DNA of 64,000 nucleotides from Macrostomum hystrix (lineage: Eukaryota > Platyhelminthes > Macrostomidae): NCBI GenBank assembly GCA_950097015.1, contig CATNEN010000033.1:62001-126000 (forward strand), written 5' to 3'. The position numbers and the translations under genes are program-made. The notes beneath the pieces were generated by a model that saw only the letters and a list, made by a program, of their open reading frames with translations, ran no database searches and was not told the origin of the DNA. Below are positions 1 to 12,209 of the stretch, in pieces (positions within the stretch are counted from its first letter, which is position 1; each line of letters begins with the position of its first letter).

Positions 1-1
1 G

Positions 2-1509
2 AATGGGCACCGAGTCTGCGGCTTCTTCCATCCGGGATTCGCTCGCACTGCGTCCGCCGCCTGGAATTTCGACAAATCGACCGGCAACGTATTTGAGCAC
101 ATCACAGCCACCGAGCTCTACAAGCTGAGCAACAAGAAAATTCCAGGCCAGAACGATGACGACGATGACGATGAGAAGGCTCAGTGCTTCAACTTCAACG
201 AAGCCTGCGAAATGATTGCCACCGGGGGCAAGAAAGCAAAAAAAGGAGAAGCGGAGAGTGTGCCGCCATTCGCTGCGGAGGACTCCGATGGTGACAAATT
301 TCTTGAGAGAGACTTTCAAAAATTTCACTGGCGCTTAAAGTACATGATTGAAGTGCTGTGCGCCAAGATGGACCCTATTGTGCGAGACAAGCCAGGCACC
401 TTCCAGATCTTTGGGCTCGACATACTAATCGATTCCGACACCAAGGTAAATAAAGGGTAAAAATAGAATAATCAGAGTACTACTCTCAATAATTCTTCAC
501 CTACAAATTGCAGCCCTGGCTACTTGAGGTCAACTCTCATGTGGCCACTGAGCAAATCTATGATCGAACTCAGTGTCAGGTTATCTCAAATGTTGTCACT
601 GAAGCCATCTGCATCGTAGTTGAATTGTTTCAGAAGGCTATCGAGGTAACTTCACTATTTTATAATGGTGTTTGAGCAAGCTATCGAAATCATACTTTTT
701 TGTTCGATTAGGTCCTAGTAGAAACAAATTTGCAGATCGATTTTGAATCAGAATAAACAGAAGTTTCAGTCAAATTTAGTTTTATGTCACTCAAAGATCA
801 ACCGCTCCACTTGTCACGCCACAGGAGGAGGCCATCGCCCTTGAGATTGAGCAGCGAGAGGCTCCACTAGCCAAGCTGTCGCGGTCCCAGCGCTTCATGA
901 CAGCCAAGGATCAGCAGGAAGCCATCGATAATCTCTCCGCTTTGTTAGATATGACGGAAATCTCCAAGCGAAAGCCGCCAATCTTCATGCAGAACTTCTT
1001 CTGGTGGTACGACACGCCACGCTATCGCTGGATCAAGCCGTGGGTGATTCGCAAACCCAGGCCAGTCCAGGAAATCCCGTGGTATTCGCAGACTTTCCTC
1101 ACCTTGGTCAAACGAAACGACGCCATGATGCGATGCAACATCAAAGCCGATGAAGTCACCGCGAATCACGACAAAATGGACTATTTCAGACATGTTTTCT
1201 GGCGGGTGAGCGATTAGCAAATTCTACCAATAAGCCATTAGGCCCGTGCAAATACGATTATGACAACTTCTAGCAACTAGCGTGTTACATGATTTATGAC
1301 ATTCAAATAGCATATCGAACGCCCGATTTTCAAATCCGCAGGATAATATGGAGTCGCAGATAAATGCTTTCGAAAACAAGATTCAGAAGCAGGGAGAAAA
1401 ATTTCAGCAGCGGAAAGAAAGAATTCAGCAGCCAGCCAGCAGTGGCACCAGTGTCAGCGAATCTCCAGCAGGCCATGTCTTCGAATCTAGCAACATTTCG
1501 CCCAAATGA
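2..1509 (+). CDS. Tubulin tyrosine ligase-like (TTLL) enzyme, C-terminal part
   Basis: TTLL enzymes use ATP to ligate amino acids (tyrosine, glutamate or glycine) to tubulin or other proteins. The gene enters from the left window edge, so the start is missing. Exons 2-445, 514-645, 825-1205 and 1342-1509 are all in phase 0, have GT..AG borders, and give about 374 residues. The TTL/ATP-grasp core is visible: GFARTAS near the left edge, FEHITATELYKLSNKK (family form: HLTNYSVNKK), then FGLDILID running across the first intron into PWLLEVNSH, which carries the metal/ATP-binding E and N of the family LEVN motif. After the core come a basic, tryptophan-rich segment (FFWWYDTPRYRWIKPW) and a glutamine-rich tail. 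I cannot assign a subfamily (ligase, glutamylase or glycylase). An acidic run of six aspartates lies between core blocks. Family call is firm; exon ends are inferred. Confidence 0.85.
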
Positions 1510-2012
1510 ATTTAAAAGAGGTGTTCGGACTGATGTGCGAATCAAAAACATGATGTTCCACAGGCTGAACCAGCTCAAATGGAATATTGAACTTGCTATC
1601 GACTTTGCGGCCATACTGTTGTTTTGAGCGGTGTATCGAGTTTTTGCATTGTACCATTTTCATTTTGTATACTTTACAAACAGAATGCTTTTTGTAACCT
1701 CTTTAGAAATTGAAGCCTTTTGGGCCTAAGAAAATATATGACCATGTACCATATTCTGTGATTTTTCCGTTTTTTTCTGGCTTGAATACAAGCTAAACGA
1801 TAAACTACCAACAAACACTTGAAAATTTAGGTTTAAAAATAATATAGATGAACTGCAGGCTTGAAGGCAAAGCAAGTGTTAAACTACGATTTGGCATTGC
1901 GGGCCACAATGTGTAGAATAATTTCAAAAGTCTTAAAGAGCTAGCTTGCATTGAATCAAAACTAATAGCAGCAATAAGATTTTTAATAGGTTGGCAAATT
2001 AAACCAAACAAT
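1510..2012. other. Spacer between convergent TTLL and PACC1-like genes
   Basis: About 500 bases of AT-rich sequence between two convergent genes. It should hold both 3' untranslated regions. I see no repeat or further coding signal. Confidence 0.5.
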
Positions 2013-5000
2013 TCAAAGTGCCACAGGCGATGCAGCTTCGTTTATTCGGCGCCTGGAATTACTTCCAGAAGGGCAACTGTTGACCAGCACGAGGCTTGCA
2101 GCCACCGGAGCATCAGTGCTTCGACTCTTCACCAGGAGGTGTTGCAGCAGCTTCCTCCGCTTCTGCATAGGAGGCTGATCTTGTACAGAGTGAGTCGCTT
2201 CGCAAGGAGATGACCGGACTGGATTTCTAAAGATTGGGAATCAGCAGAATAAATAGCAGAGAGCTGAAGTTATGCGTAAAAATTTAAACTTTTCCTGATT
2301 GTTTTGAGCACCCAATGGCATATGCTACGGTTGGCCGTTGTTTTAACTATTCGCAAAATTACCTTTGGATGCCTGCCGAGCACTTCTGCTGCTGAATCTC
2401 CTGCTGGTGCTGCTGCCAGAGCTTCTTCAACTGTCGACTTCGTCTTCGCCTGGCTCGCGTGCGCCTGAGCTCGCGGATGTTACTAACAGCCAGACTGTAG
2501 CCTTTGTGCAGCGTGAGCAGAACTCCGCACAGGGCGGCCCCGACACTCCACACGGACTGGGTGCGCATGATGTAGGACTCGGCTACGATGCTACTTTTCC
2601 ACTCGAAGAAGAGGAAGAACTGCTTCTGCTGCTTTCCTCGACGCTGCTGTGAAGCATTGCCGTCAGTTTGGTGACGGTCCCAATGCCACACAAGGCTGTA
2701 CTGTAAATGATCGAGGCGCAATAGTTGTGTGCGGCATACTTGACCTGTTGGGGATTTCCCTTGGCAAATACATCCTTTTTTATTTACACGAGGCCTTCTT
2801 AAATTCATTCGATCCTGAAGAAGCCTGAAGAAAAATGTATGAAATCATGCATCATAATGTATGTTAGCATGCATCATAATGTGTGTTAGCATGCATAAAT
2901 CTCACCTCCAAGTCAAGAACCACCTGTGTCGTCTCGTCGCCGCCCTCCAGCTCCATGCGAGTCATGCTCAGCCGGTTCCACATGCGCAGCCCAGCCGAAG
3001 CGGCGTGCATCGGCTGGTGACTGCGGATGCCGCTGATGAAGTCCAGCTGATCTGCCTGTGAGCTGGAATGACATCGATCAATTATAAAATTTGTCTTTAA
3101 TATTTTCACAACTTCGAGATCAACTATTCTTAGTAGTAAAAACGTGCAGAGCACGAAGCATATTTCACCGAATAGATTGCCTGATTGAATAATTTCGATT
3201 TTTATAAGCAATACGACGAAACAAGACGAAAACAATCAATAGTCACTCATGTCTACAAATACCATGCAAAGTACCATGCCATCAATAAATTGATGCAACC
3301 AACCGATTCGAAAACAGCCAGTAGTTGTGAAACATCAGAAACCCCAACGAGTAAAACTCCTGGTCGTCATTGCTGTCAACGGTGAAGTACAGAAAAAGCG
3401 TCTCCTTCTCTTTGACCCTGGCCGGTCCCATGAATATGAGGATGCCATGCCCAGCAGACTCGTCAGTTTCATTGTCTGCCCCATCTTTGTAGGTCAAGCT
3501 TCGATAGTTGCAGTTGGTCTGGTTCAGATTCCACTGGGTGGCGTGGTCTGAAATCGAGATGGTTTAAAGCGTGATTGGATCCTTGGGGAAGAAGACAGAC
3601 CAGCTCGTGAGAGGTCTCCGGGTCAGGCTCCCGTCTGGTCCTCCGTCATCAACGTCATCAATTTGTACGAGTAGTGGCGCCCCGTGGTGGTGGCGCCCCC
3701 CATTAATGAAGCTGGCGCCTCATGGTAGTGGCATAGTGGGGCCCCCTCATAGTGGCGCACCCGTGGTAGTGGCGCGCCCATGTGGAGCTGAACATGGCCC
3801 TGTGTGGATACCTCTCTTTGCCGCGATGGACTACAACCAGATAGTGGACCTGCTTGCCAAGGCTGGCGACAAGGAGTCTCTAAACTCATGACGAGTTCAT
3901 CTCATTTATGCCGTCCTTGGAGGCCAAATAGTGAAGCCATTTTACCTGCACACGACTCTTCAACAAGTTTGCTTCAAAGATTTCCTTTATCATAATGTCA
4001 TACATAATAATTAAACTTAAATTATGTTTCTGCGTGGAATATAGATGCAAAACGAAATTTATAAACAAATATGGAAGCATTTTGATTTCGATTTCCGTGG
4101 TCAGTGGCCAGTGGCGTATTTGTAGTCAGTGGCGTACCACATGGTGACGCCCCCGTTGTAGTGGCGTCCCCATGCGGTAGTGGTGCCCCCATGTGGTAGT
4201 GGCGCCCCCATGTGGTAGTGGCGTCCCCATGTGGTAGTGGTGCCCCAATGTGGTAATGGCGCCCCCATGTGGTAGTGGCGTCCCCATGTGGTAGTGGTGC
4301 CCCAATGTGGTAATGGCGCCCCCATGTGGTAGTGGCGTCCCCATGTGGTAGTGGTGCCCCAATGTGGTAATGGCGCCCCCATGTGGTAGTGGCGTCCCCA
4401 TGTGGTAGTGGTGCCCCAATGTGGTAATGGCGCCCCCATGTGGTAGTGGCGCCCCCATGTGGTAGTGTGGCGCCCCCATGCGGTAGTGGCGCCCCCATGT
4501 GGTAGTGGCGCCCCCATGCGGTAGTGGCACCCCAATGTGGTAGTGGCGCCCCAATGCGGTAGTGGCGCCCTGGAGAGGAAGCAACGCCCTTGAGAGGCAT
4601 TGTAGTCAGTGTGGCGTAGCCAGGATTTTTGTCTAGGGAGGGCCGCACATTTTGGGGGCGCCACGACTGGGGGGCACCACTACCTGGGGGTCTAGTGAAA
4701 TAGGCGTTTCATTAAGCAATGAGGAGATGAGTAAAGCAAAGCGTGATTGGAGATGCAGAAACAACAAATGCCAAATTCTAATCCTGAACCTGAAATATTA
4801 TCTTTCTAGTATGAGTAAGAACTGCTATAAATTATGAGCTAGATTTAAACTGGTTATTTTGTTCAGTGCCCCATCCCTAGAATGCATTCTGAGACTCACG
4901 CACTCCAGAACTCAGCGCTGAGCAGTCTGTAGTAGCTGCAGGACTGCAGAGCCGGTCCGCTAGGAAAGAATGCGATGCCTGCAGTTTTGAGGAGCAAATT

Positions 5001-5920
5001 AACGACGAGTAAAAAATTTTTCTGAGAAACACGATCTCTACTGTGATGAGTTTCTTCCATATTAAGCACATAGTTGACCGCAGCCGTATTGGATGTCTTG
5101 TGTCTCTTGGGAGTTTTGTGGAAAGAAATTCACTTGCCATAGCAGTTGGCTGTGTCAAAGCAAAGTGGAATGCAGCAGTCAGCAGGGCTTCTGTCGACTA
5201 GTTGAGTCCAAAATTACTAGTTGAGTTGCGGTGCGAGTTTGACTTTCTTCCGAATTTCAGCTCCACTTTCCTTAATTTTTCGCACTTCTCTCAAGTTTCC
5301 TTAAATAGTTCCTAATTTCGTTTCTCTCGCTAGTTTACACTCCCACTTACGTTTTCGTATCATTCTGATCATTCCAAAATCTAGTTTTATTTAGCTTGCG
5401 AAACAAAATTCTATTGCAACCTACCCGGCGCCTCATACTGGTCAACTGGTCGATGCTTCACAGAGCGCACAGGAAACCGAGTTGCCTGCAGCAGGTCCTG
5501 GATCAGCTGCACTGTAAAAAGGCATGCTGCTACGCCAACAATCGCCATGGCAACGGTGCTGATCACGCGCCAGTAATATTCGCGTTTGGATATGTACTTT
5601 TCTTCAACTATCGGTTGTTGGCCAGTTGAGGCACCAGCTGCTGCAGTAAAACCTGTGGAGCTGTATTAATTTAGAAATACTAAATGAAACCTAAGCTGAA
5701 CTAGGAGGTCAATTAGTACTCTAGAACCAGGAGTTACTAATTGCTCTATAAAAGTATGCAAAAAATTATCAACTGCATGTACTAAGGAACGCGGACAATC
5801 ATAAAACTAAAACCACACTTACCTGGCGCCTGCAACAAGACTACTCGCACTTCGAATCATAGCCTTACTCCATCGCCGTCCATCGGAACTGCTGGGTGCT
5901 TCACAATTATTCATTTCCAT
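2013..5920 (-). CDS. PACC1: Proton-activated chloride channel homolog (PACC1/TMEM206 family)
   Basis: PACC1 forms a trimeric acid-activated chloride channel with two membrane helices and a large extracellular domain. Exons on the minus strand: 5869-5920 (first, ATG at 5920, donor tentative), 5425-5652, 4904-4978, 3300-3547, 2906-3055, 2363-2700 and 2013-2226. They sum to 1305 nt, about 434 residues; the human protein is about 350. Family blocks appear in order: TM1 (YYWRVISTVAMAIVGVAACL), then QYEAPG followed by GIAFFPSGPALQSC, an N-glycosylation-rich loop (NQTNCNY), HGILIFMGPARVKEKETLFL, LRMWNRLSMTRMELEGG, FFLFFEWKSSIVAESY, TM2 (SVGAALCGVLLTL) and a basic cytosolic tail. The largest intron holds a G/C-rich minisatellite. 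Uncertain points are the 5' exon donor, the 4904 donor (4900 is a stronger site but breaks frame) and the weak 3300 donor. Family call comes from memory of the vertebrate protein. Confidence 0.82.
3670..3890. repeat. Degenerate GTAGTGGCGCCCC repeats in PACC1-like intron
   Basis: Diverged copies of the same G/C-rich monomer as the 4.1-4.6 kb array (GGTAGTGGCGCCCC and variants) lie here. They suggest an older, decayed part of the same element. A short open frame near 3826 is not supported as a gene. Confidence 0.6.
4100..4680. repeat. 19-bp minisatellite in 57-bp higher-order units, with hAT-like end
   Basis: The monomer GTGGTAGTGGCGCCCCCAT (19 bp) is repeated from about 4137 to 4570. In the middle, three variants (GCGCC, GCGTC, GTGCC) recur as a 57-bp unit at least four times. 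The array is preceded by CAGTGGCGTA and followed by AGTGTGGCGTAGCCAGGATT. That second string resembles the ends of hAT-type elements, so the array may be an expanded interior of such an element. It lies in a PACC1-like intron. Confidence 0.75.
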
Positions 5921-5929
5921 TTCAGCGCT

Positions 5930-7660
5930 ACAAAAGGAGAACACATGTGCTGCCTTGTGGGAGCCTCTCGTGTCCTTTTATATTCATCCTGCAAATCGAC
6001 CTCAGCCAAACAAATTCACGCACTGCCTGTAATTCTGACTCAAGTCCCATCTGACCATCAAGGGAGCCAATCATAGCTGTTTGAGTGATCTCAGAAGTTT
6101 GCGCATGATTAGTAAAGGAAGTTTCTCTTGGATTCTCGTAGAATCAATTGTCAATAAGTTTCCTGGTAAAAAAACGGAATGTGAGCTATTAAATTAATTA
6201 CAACATATATAAACTTTTACAAAGTTTGACAAGTATTCCAGGCGAAGAAAAGAAAATTAATTTAAGTGCTTCCAATTGAGGACATAGCAATAAAGCGAAG
6301 TTAAATAGAAAATTTTAGCTTTTATTTTTGAGTGACTTCTGGTAGTTGCATCTTCAAAAAAACATGTTTCGTTCATTCGATTGATTTATTGCAATTGGAC
6401 GTTAGGACTTAAAATCAGGAGTTTCTTAGAATCTCATTGTCGCCTCCTTTTAGGGCAAAAACAAGCCGAGATAAATGGATTTTTTGGTAGCTCTGTGCAT
6501 TATTGGCTAGGTTTTAAAAAACGTTCGCAGAATAAACCAAGGAATCTACTTATTACGCCCACATTTTAGCATGGCTTCCTTAGGCCAGTTGTATGTATTG
6601 CTTTATTTATTTTAAATTATTTTTATCGATTTTTAAAGCCTATTAGATTTTATTACTTTTTAGCTTATACAAATGATTTTATTTTTTTCATGTCCAACAG
6701 TTCAACTAGGCCAACTAGGCCTAGGGCCTAGCGAAATATCTTCAGTCAGGAATAGGACTGCTATTGTATATTATTTATCTAAAATTCTAACTTAGGGCAG
6801 GCCTAGCCTAGGCCTATAACATCAAATCATGTCGAGCAGTAGCATAGTGGGGTCATAGGCAATGGCTCCATGGGCCATGCCAAAGCCACTGTCATTGCCC
6901 ACTGTGTAGCAGGATTAATCCTAAAAATCTGGCATCTGGCCCTGGTGGTCAATGTCATGACCCTCCTTGACCCCTGTTGGCTATACCACTGCTGTCAAGA
7001 ATAATAAAGGCAAAAGTCATTGGTAAATGATTATGCTAGGCCTATATAGAATTTTGTACCAGGCAACATGTAGGCCTATCTCTATGGCTGGTATAGGTAG
7101 CTAGCCTCAAATGACAGGTAATAGTATAATTAAGTATATACCTATGGGCCTAAATGACCATAAAATGATAGCATTCTGAAACCACAGCATTTCTTGTCCT
7201 TAGTTGGCCTAGAGTAGGTGAAAATAAAACTAATTTAAAAGAAAATGAGTATGTAGATATTCTCTATATGATAAAATGTTTCATATTGAAAGTAATATCA
7301 AATCTATTAAAGTAAATTTTTTTCATATGCTTGAATTTTTTTTCAAATGTCTTCATTCAAGCATATGACCTAAGGTTCTGTCATTTAGAAAGTGTTTAAC
7401 CTGAGTATGATATACAACAGGCAGACACATGAAATTTGTCTTATTAACATTAGACCATCAAGAAATGTTTTTCACACCTTGACAAATAGACAATCTTGGT
7501 ATATTATGTGAATCACATATGTGAATATGTGAATGGTCTGAGTGATTTTTGCAATTAAGTCCTTGTTTATTAGCTTAGACAACTAAAACTCAGATATATA
7601 TCATATGAGAAAATAATTTTCCCTCTATCCTCTCTGACATTATCTATCCTCCTTGCTGTG
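5930..7660. other. AT-rich intergenic spacer with GGCCTAGG-rich patch
   Basis: No gene seen. It should contain the promoters of the divergent PACC1-like and GPN2 genes. The part around 6715-7220 is unusually rich in GGCCTAG and TAGGCCTA words, suggesting a decayed repeat. Confidence 0.45.
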
Positions 7661-7684
7661 TATTCTGAACTTGTACACTCAGAA

Positions 7685-9830
7685 ATGTTCGGTCAAGTAG
7701 TGATTGGTCCGCCGGGCTCTGGAAAGTCCACCTATTGCGCTGGTATGTCTGAACTACTTCGGCGCCATCTGAAACGCAATGTGGTGCTGGTTAACTTGGA
7801 CCCAGCCAATGATCAGCTACCATACAAAGCAGACATTGATCTGACTGAGCTGGTGCGCCTGGAAGAAGCTATGGAGCGCTTGGGCCTCGGACCAAATGGT
7901 GGCTTGCTCTTCTGCATGGACTTCCTACTGAAGAATGTCGACTGGCTCCTGGATAGAATGAAAGAATTTTCCAACGCCTACTTTCTATTAGACATGCCAG
8001 GTTTGTGATAGATGCGTAGAAAAAAACTTGTGCATGGATCATATCGGCTCGTAGCTACTCAAATAATGGCACTGCAGTGTCACCTTTCTGAAAATTTTAA
8101 GTTGGACCGATTTACAATTAGTGGCACAGCAATTCGCATGCAAAAACACTAGGTACAGTACAGCTGTTCAGTCCACGGACTGGGGATGCCCTTCCTAGCG
8201 GAATATCATACGAATTCAGAATCCAAACTCATATCAATTATAAAAGTAACTGCAGCAACTAACAAATACAAAACTCAACAGGCCAGGGGGAACTGTACAC
8301 CAGCGACCAATCAGTGCAATTCACCCACCTCCCCAACAGGCCAGGGGGAACTGTACACCAACGACCAATCAGTGCAATTCACCCACCTCCCCAACAGGCC
8401 AGGTGGAACTGTACACAAACGACCAATCAGTGCAGCGGCTGCTTGACCACCTGACTAGCAAATGTGACTACAGACTAGCCTGCGTTCACCTGGTCGACTC
8501 TCATTATTGCACAGACGCCGGCAAATTCATTGCAGTACTGCTCACTAGCCTGAGTGCTATGCTCAACCTGCAGCTGCCTCACGTTAATGTTCTATCCAAG
8601 GCTGACCTCATTGAACAGTACGGCGAGCTGCCATTTCACATAGACTACTTCACTGACGTGCTGGACCTGTCCTATCTGGTGCGGAGCCTGGAGGGAGACC
8701 CCGTGCTGCACAAGTATCACAAGTGAGCATAGACTGACTCATTTCAGCAGCACCGATTGTTTTTGCATTGGGCTTGTTTAGGGCTGTCAATTTCCTCCGA
8801 TTATTCAGGGTCACCTTCCCCCTCCAATAATTCAGGGTCACCTTCCCCCTCCTATAATTCAGGGTCACCTTCCCCTCTAATAATTCAGGGCCACCTTCCC
8901 CCTCCTATAATTCAGGGTCACCTTCCCCTCTAATAATTCAGGGTCACCTTCCCCTATAATAATTCAGGGCCACCTTCCCCCTCCTATAATTCAGGGTCAC
9001 CTTCCCCTCTAATAATTCAGGGTCACCTTCCCCCTCTAATAATTCAGGGTCACCTTCCCCCTCTAATAATTCAGGGTCACCTTCCCCCTCTAATAATTCA
9101 GGGTCGACTTGCCCCGGTTATGCAGTGTCACCTTCCCTCCAATAATTCAGGGCCATCTCCCCCCCCGATTATTCAGGGTCACCTTTCCCCCCCCCGATTA
9201 TTCAGGGTCCCCTTTCCCACCGATTATTCAGGGTCACCTTCCCCCCGATTATTCAGGGTCACCTTCCCCCCGATTATTCAGGGTCACCTTCCCCCCGATT
9301 ATTCAGGGTCACCTTTCCCCCCGATTATTCAGGGTCCCCTCCCCCCCGGTTATTCAGGGTCACTTTCTACCGATTATTCAGGGTCCCCTTTCCCCCCGAT
9401 TATTCAGGGTCACTTTCTACCGATTATTCAGGCTCCCCGCGATTATTCAGGGTCACCTTCCCCCCGATTATTCAGGCTCCCCGCGATTATTCAGGGTTTG
9501 ATTTGAAGCCACCCGGTTCGCACCCACCCTAGATTCACCAGCGCCCTGGCGGATCTGGTTGAAAGCCACTCGCTGGTTAGTTTCAGCCTTCTGGACATTC
9601 AGGATCGCGAGTCGGTACTCCGTCTGCTGCGCGGCGTCGACCAGGCCAACGGCTACGTGTTCGGCGATGCCGAGGAGAGGAGCATTGCCGCGCTGCTGTC
9701 CTGCGCTGTTGGCGCTGATTTCGAGTACGCCAAGATTCAGTCGGTGCACGAGAAGTACACTGGCGGGGGCGAGGCCAAGAATGCAACGCCAGATGGCGAA
9801 GAGGACATTCAGATCGACTTTCTGGCATAG
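7685..9830 (+). CDS. GPN2: GPN-loop GTPase 2
   Basis: GPN GTPases assist assembly and nuclear import of RNA polymerase II. Exons 7685-8000, 8398-8722 and 9533-9830 give 312 residues, close to the human length of 310. Motifs: P-loop GPPGSGKST at the N terminus, NLDPAND, the defining GPN tripeptide in LGLGPNGGLLFC, the G3 motif DMPGQVE created across the first intron, HLVDSHYC, the G4-like SKADLIE, LDLSYL, and the C-terminal LVSFSLLDIQD with NGYVFG and EKYTGG. The start ATG directly precedes FGQVVIGPPGSGKS and fits the family. Intron 1 ends in a triplicated acceptor and exon start; intron 2 is filled by a minisatellite. Donors are GTTTGT and GTGAGC. The tail after EKYTGG is acidic. Highly confident. 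Confidence 0.95.
8282..8455 (+). repeat. 58-bp tandem triplication spanning the GPN2 exon 2 acceptor
   Basis: Three head-to-tail copies start at 8282, 8340 and 8398. Each begins after CCAACAG or CTCAACAG and carries GGCCAGG..GAACTGTACAC, that is, the 3' splice site and first codons of exon 2. Only the third copy (GTGGAA rather than GGGGAA) leads into the full exon. Since 58 is not a multiple of three, using an upstream copy would shift the frame. Confidence 0.85.
8805..9500. repeat. Approx. 27-bp minisatellite filling GPN2 intron 2
   Basis: Units of the form TAATAATTCAGGGTCACCTTCCCC repeat through most of the intron. The first half uses CTAATAATTC and CTATAATTC; the second half uses CCGATTATTC. 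The array stops about 30 bases before the exon 3 acceptor. Confidence 0.9.
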
Positions 9831-10019
9831 GGCATTGTTCGCTTTTTACTGAATGTCATTTTGGGCCGTTTCTCGTGGTCCCCTTGACTGATTTGTTATA
9901 ATATATCTGTGCCGGTTCCCTAATTACTCTGCTGTCAGTCCGTTTTCACTGTCAATATCAGCCATTTACCTGATTGTTTCTACTGTTTTCCTAGCCTTCT
10001 GCTGTTTCCTTCCAAATCT

Positions 10020-11530
10020 TTGGGCTATTTCCCTGATCCATTCAGCTGCTTCTCAAACCTATTCGGCTGTTTCCCCATTCTATTCGGCTGTTTCCCAAAT
10101 CCATTCGACTGGTTCCCAAATCCATTCGGCTCTTTCCTTAATCCCATAGGCTGGTTCCCCGTTCTATTCGGCTGGTTCCCCGTTCTATTCGGCTGGTTCC
10201 CCGTTCTATTCGGCTGGTTCCCCGTTCTATTCGGCTGGTTCCCCGTTCTATTCGGCTGGTTCCCCATTCTATTCGGCTGGTTCCCCATTCTATTCAGCTG
10301 TTTCCTTAATCCATTCGACTGTTTCCCAAATCCACTCGACTGGTTCCCAAATCCATTCGACTGGTTCCCAAATCCATTCGACTGGTTCCCAAATCCATTT
10401 GACTGGTTCCCAAATCCATTCGGCTGTTTCCCTAATCCATTCGACTGTTTCCCTAATCCATTCGACTGTTTCCCTAATCCATTCGACTGTTTCCCTAATC
10501 AATTCGACTGTTTCCCAAATCCATTCGGCTGTTTCCCTAATCCATTCGGCTCTTTCCTTAATCCATTCGACTGTTTCCCTAATCCATTCGACTGTTTCCC
10601 TAATCCATTCGACTGTTTTCCTAATCCATTCGACTGTTTCCCTAATCCATTCGACTGTTTCCCAAATCCATTCGGCTGTTTCCTTATTCCATTCGACTGT
10701 TTCCCTAATCCATTCGACTGTTTCCCTAATCCATTCGACTGTTTCCCTAATCCATTCGACTGTTTCCCTAATCCATTCGACTGTTTCCCTAATCCATTCG
10801 ACTGTTTCCCTAATCCATTCGACTGTTTCCCTAATCCATTCGACTGTTTCCCTAATCCATTCGACTGTTTCCCTAATCCATTCGACTGTTTCCCTAATCC
10901 ATTCGACTGTTTCCCTAATCCATTCGACTGTTTCCCTAATCCATTCGACTGTTTCCCTAATCCATTCGACTGTTTCCCAAATCCATTCGGCTGTTTCCTT
11001 ATTCCATTCGACTGTTTCCCTAATCCATTCGACTGTTTCCCTAATCCATTCGACTGTTTCCCTAATCCATTCGACTGTTTCCCTAATCCATTCGACTGTT
11101 TCCCTAATCCATTCGACTGTTTCCCTAATCCATTCGACTGTTTCCCTAATCCATTCGACTGTTTCCCTAATCCATTCGACTGTTTCCCTAATCCATTCGA
11201 CTGTTTCCCTAATCCATTCGACTGTTTCCCTAATCCATTCGACTGTTTCCCTAATCCATTCGACTGTTTCCCAAATCCATTCGGCTGTTTCCTTATTCCA
11301 TTCGACTGTTTCCCTAATCCATTCGACTGTTTCCCTAATCCATTCGACTGTTTCCCAAATCCATTCGACTGTTTCCCTAATCCATTCGACTGTTTCCCTA
11401 ATCCATTCGACTGTTTCCCTAATCCATTCGACTGTTTCCCTAATCCATTCGACTGTTTCCCTAATCCATTCGGCTGATTCCATAATACATTCGGCTGATT
11501 CCATAATACATTCGGCTGTTTCCTTGATTA
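10020..11530. repeat. 21-bp satellite array with higher-order structure
   Basis: The monomer CTGTTTCCCTAATCCATTCGA (21 bp) is repeated about 70 times. Early units are variant (GGTTCCCCGTTCTATTCG). A marker pair, CCCAAATCCATTCGG then TTTCCTTATTCC, recurs at 10661, 10976 and 11270, i.e. 315 and 294 bp apart (15 and 14 monomers). Because the unit is a multiple of three, long open frames run on both strands; I treat none as genes. Confidence 0.95.
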
Positions 11531-11579
11531 CCAGTCTGTTTTCCTGCTAACATTGGGTGGTTTCCTTTTAAGTTTTTCG

Positions 11580-12200
11580 GTTTCCCCGGCCTCCCTGGCC
11601 GGGATTCGGATTAGGTCGATACAAATTTGGCGAGCCTATTTTCTCTTTTGTTATAAATAGTCGCACAGTTGATTTAAAAATGTTTAATAAAACTTAGAAA
11701 TAAATATTTCTTTACAATGTCTGCATTTCCTACTAACTAAGTAGACAGTGCTGCTACTGTGCTGCTGCTGTACACAAAAGGTACAAAATGTCAATAAAAA
11801 AAGTGTTTTTTGTAAGCATAAAGAATACAAATAATTAAACATAAACTTAGAGAAAGTGCATTATTAGGATTTCTAAAAATTGTCAAAACAATGATATAAA
11901 AAATTACATAGGCCAATTCGCATTCGTGGCTAATTACGAGTAACAAGGAGCTATAATTTAAGATTAACTTTAAGTTGATAAGTGCTTCGATATGGATACT
12001 CGATACGAGGTGGCTGTGCGATTGATAATTCTGGAATAAAAGCTTAACTTTCCTATACGACCTACCTGTTAATTGCGTGACTAGATTAACTCGTGCGAAG
12101 GCGGCAGCAGATTTAAAGAAAGGGAAGACAAAGGAAAAAAACTGAAACATAATAGTAACACTCAGCTAGTTGATTATGGCTAATAGGATTAAACTACTCC
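11580..12200. other. AT-rich spacer
   Basis: Unique AT-rich sequence between two satellite arrays. No coding or RNA gene signal seen. Confidence 0.4.
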
Positions 12201-12209
12201 TATAATAGA

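Noticed and set aside
3571-3891. Plus-strand open frame ending MDYNQIVDLLAKAGDKESLN
   Set aside because: Covers a degenerate repeat inside an intron of the minus-strand channel gene and has no splice or family support.
10020-11550. Open frames of 380-485 codons on both strands
   Set aside because: They are produced by a 21-bp satellite with no stop in several frames; no domain, no start context, equal openness on both strands.
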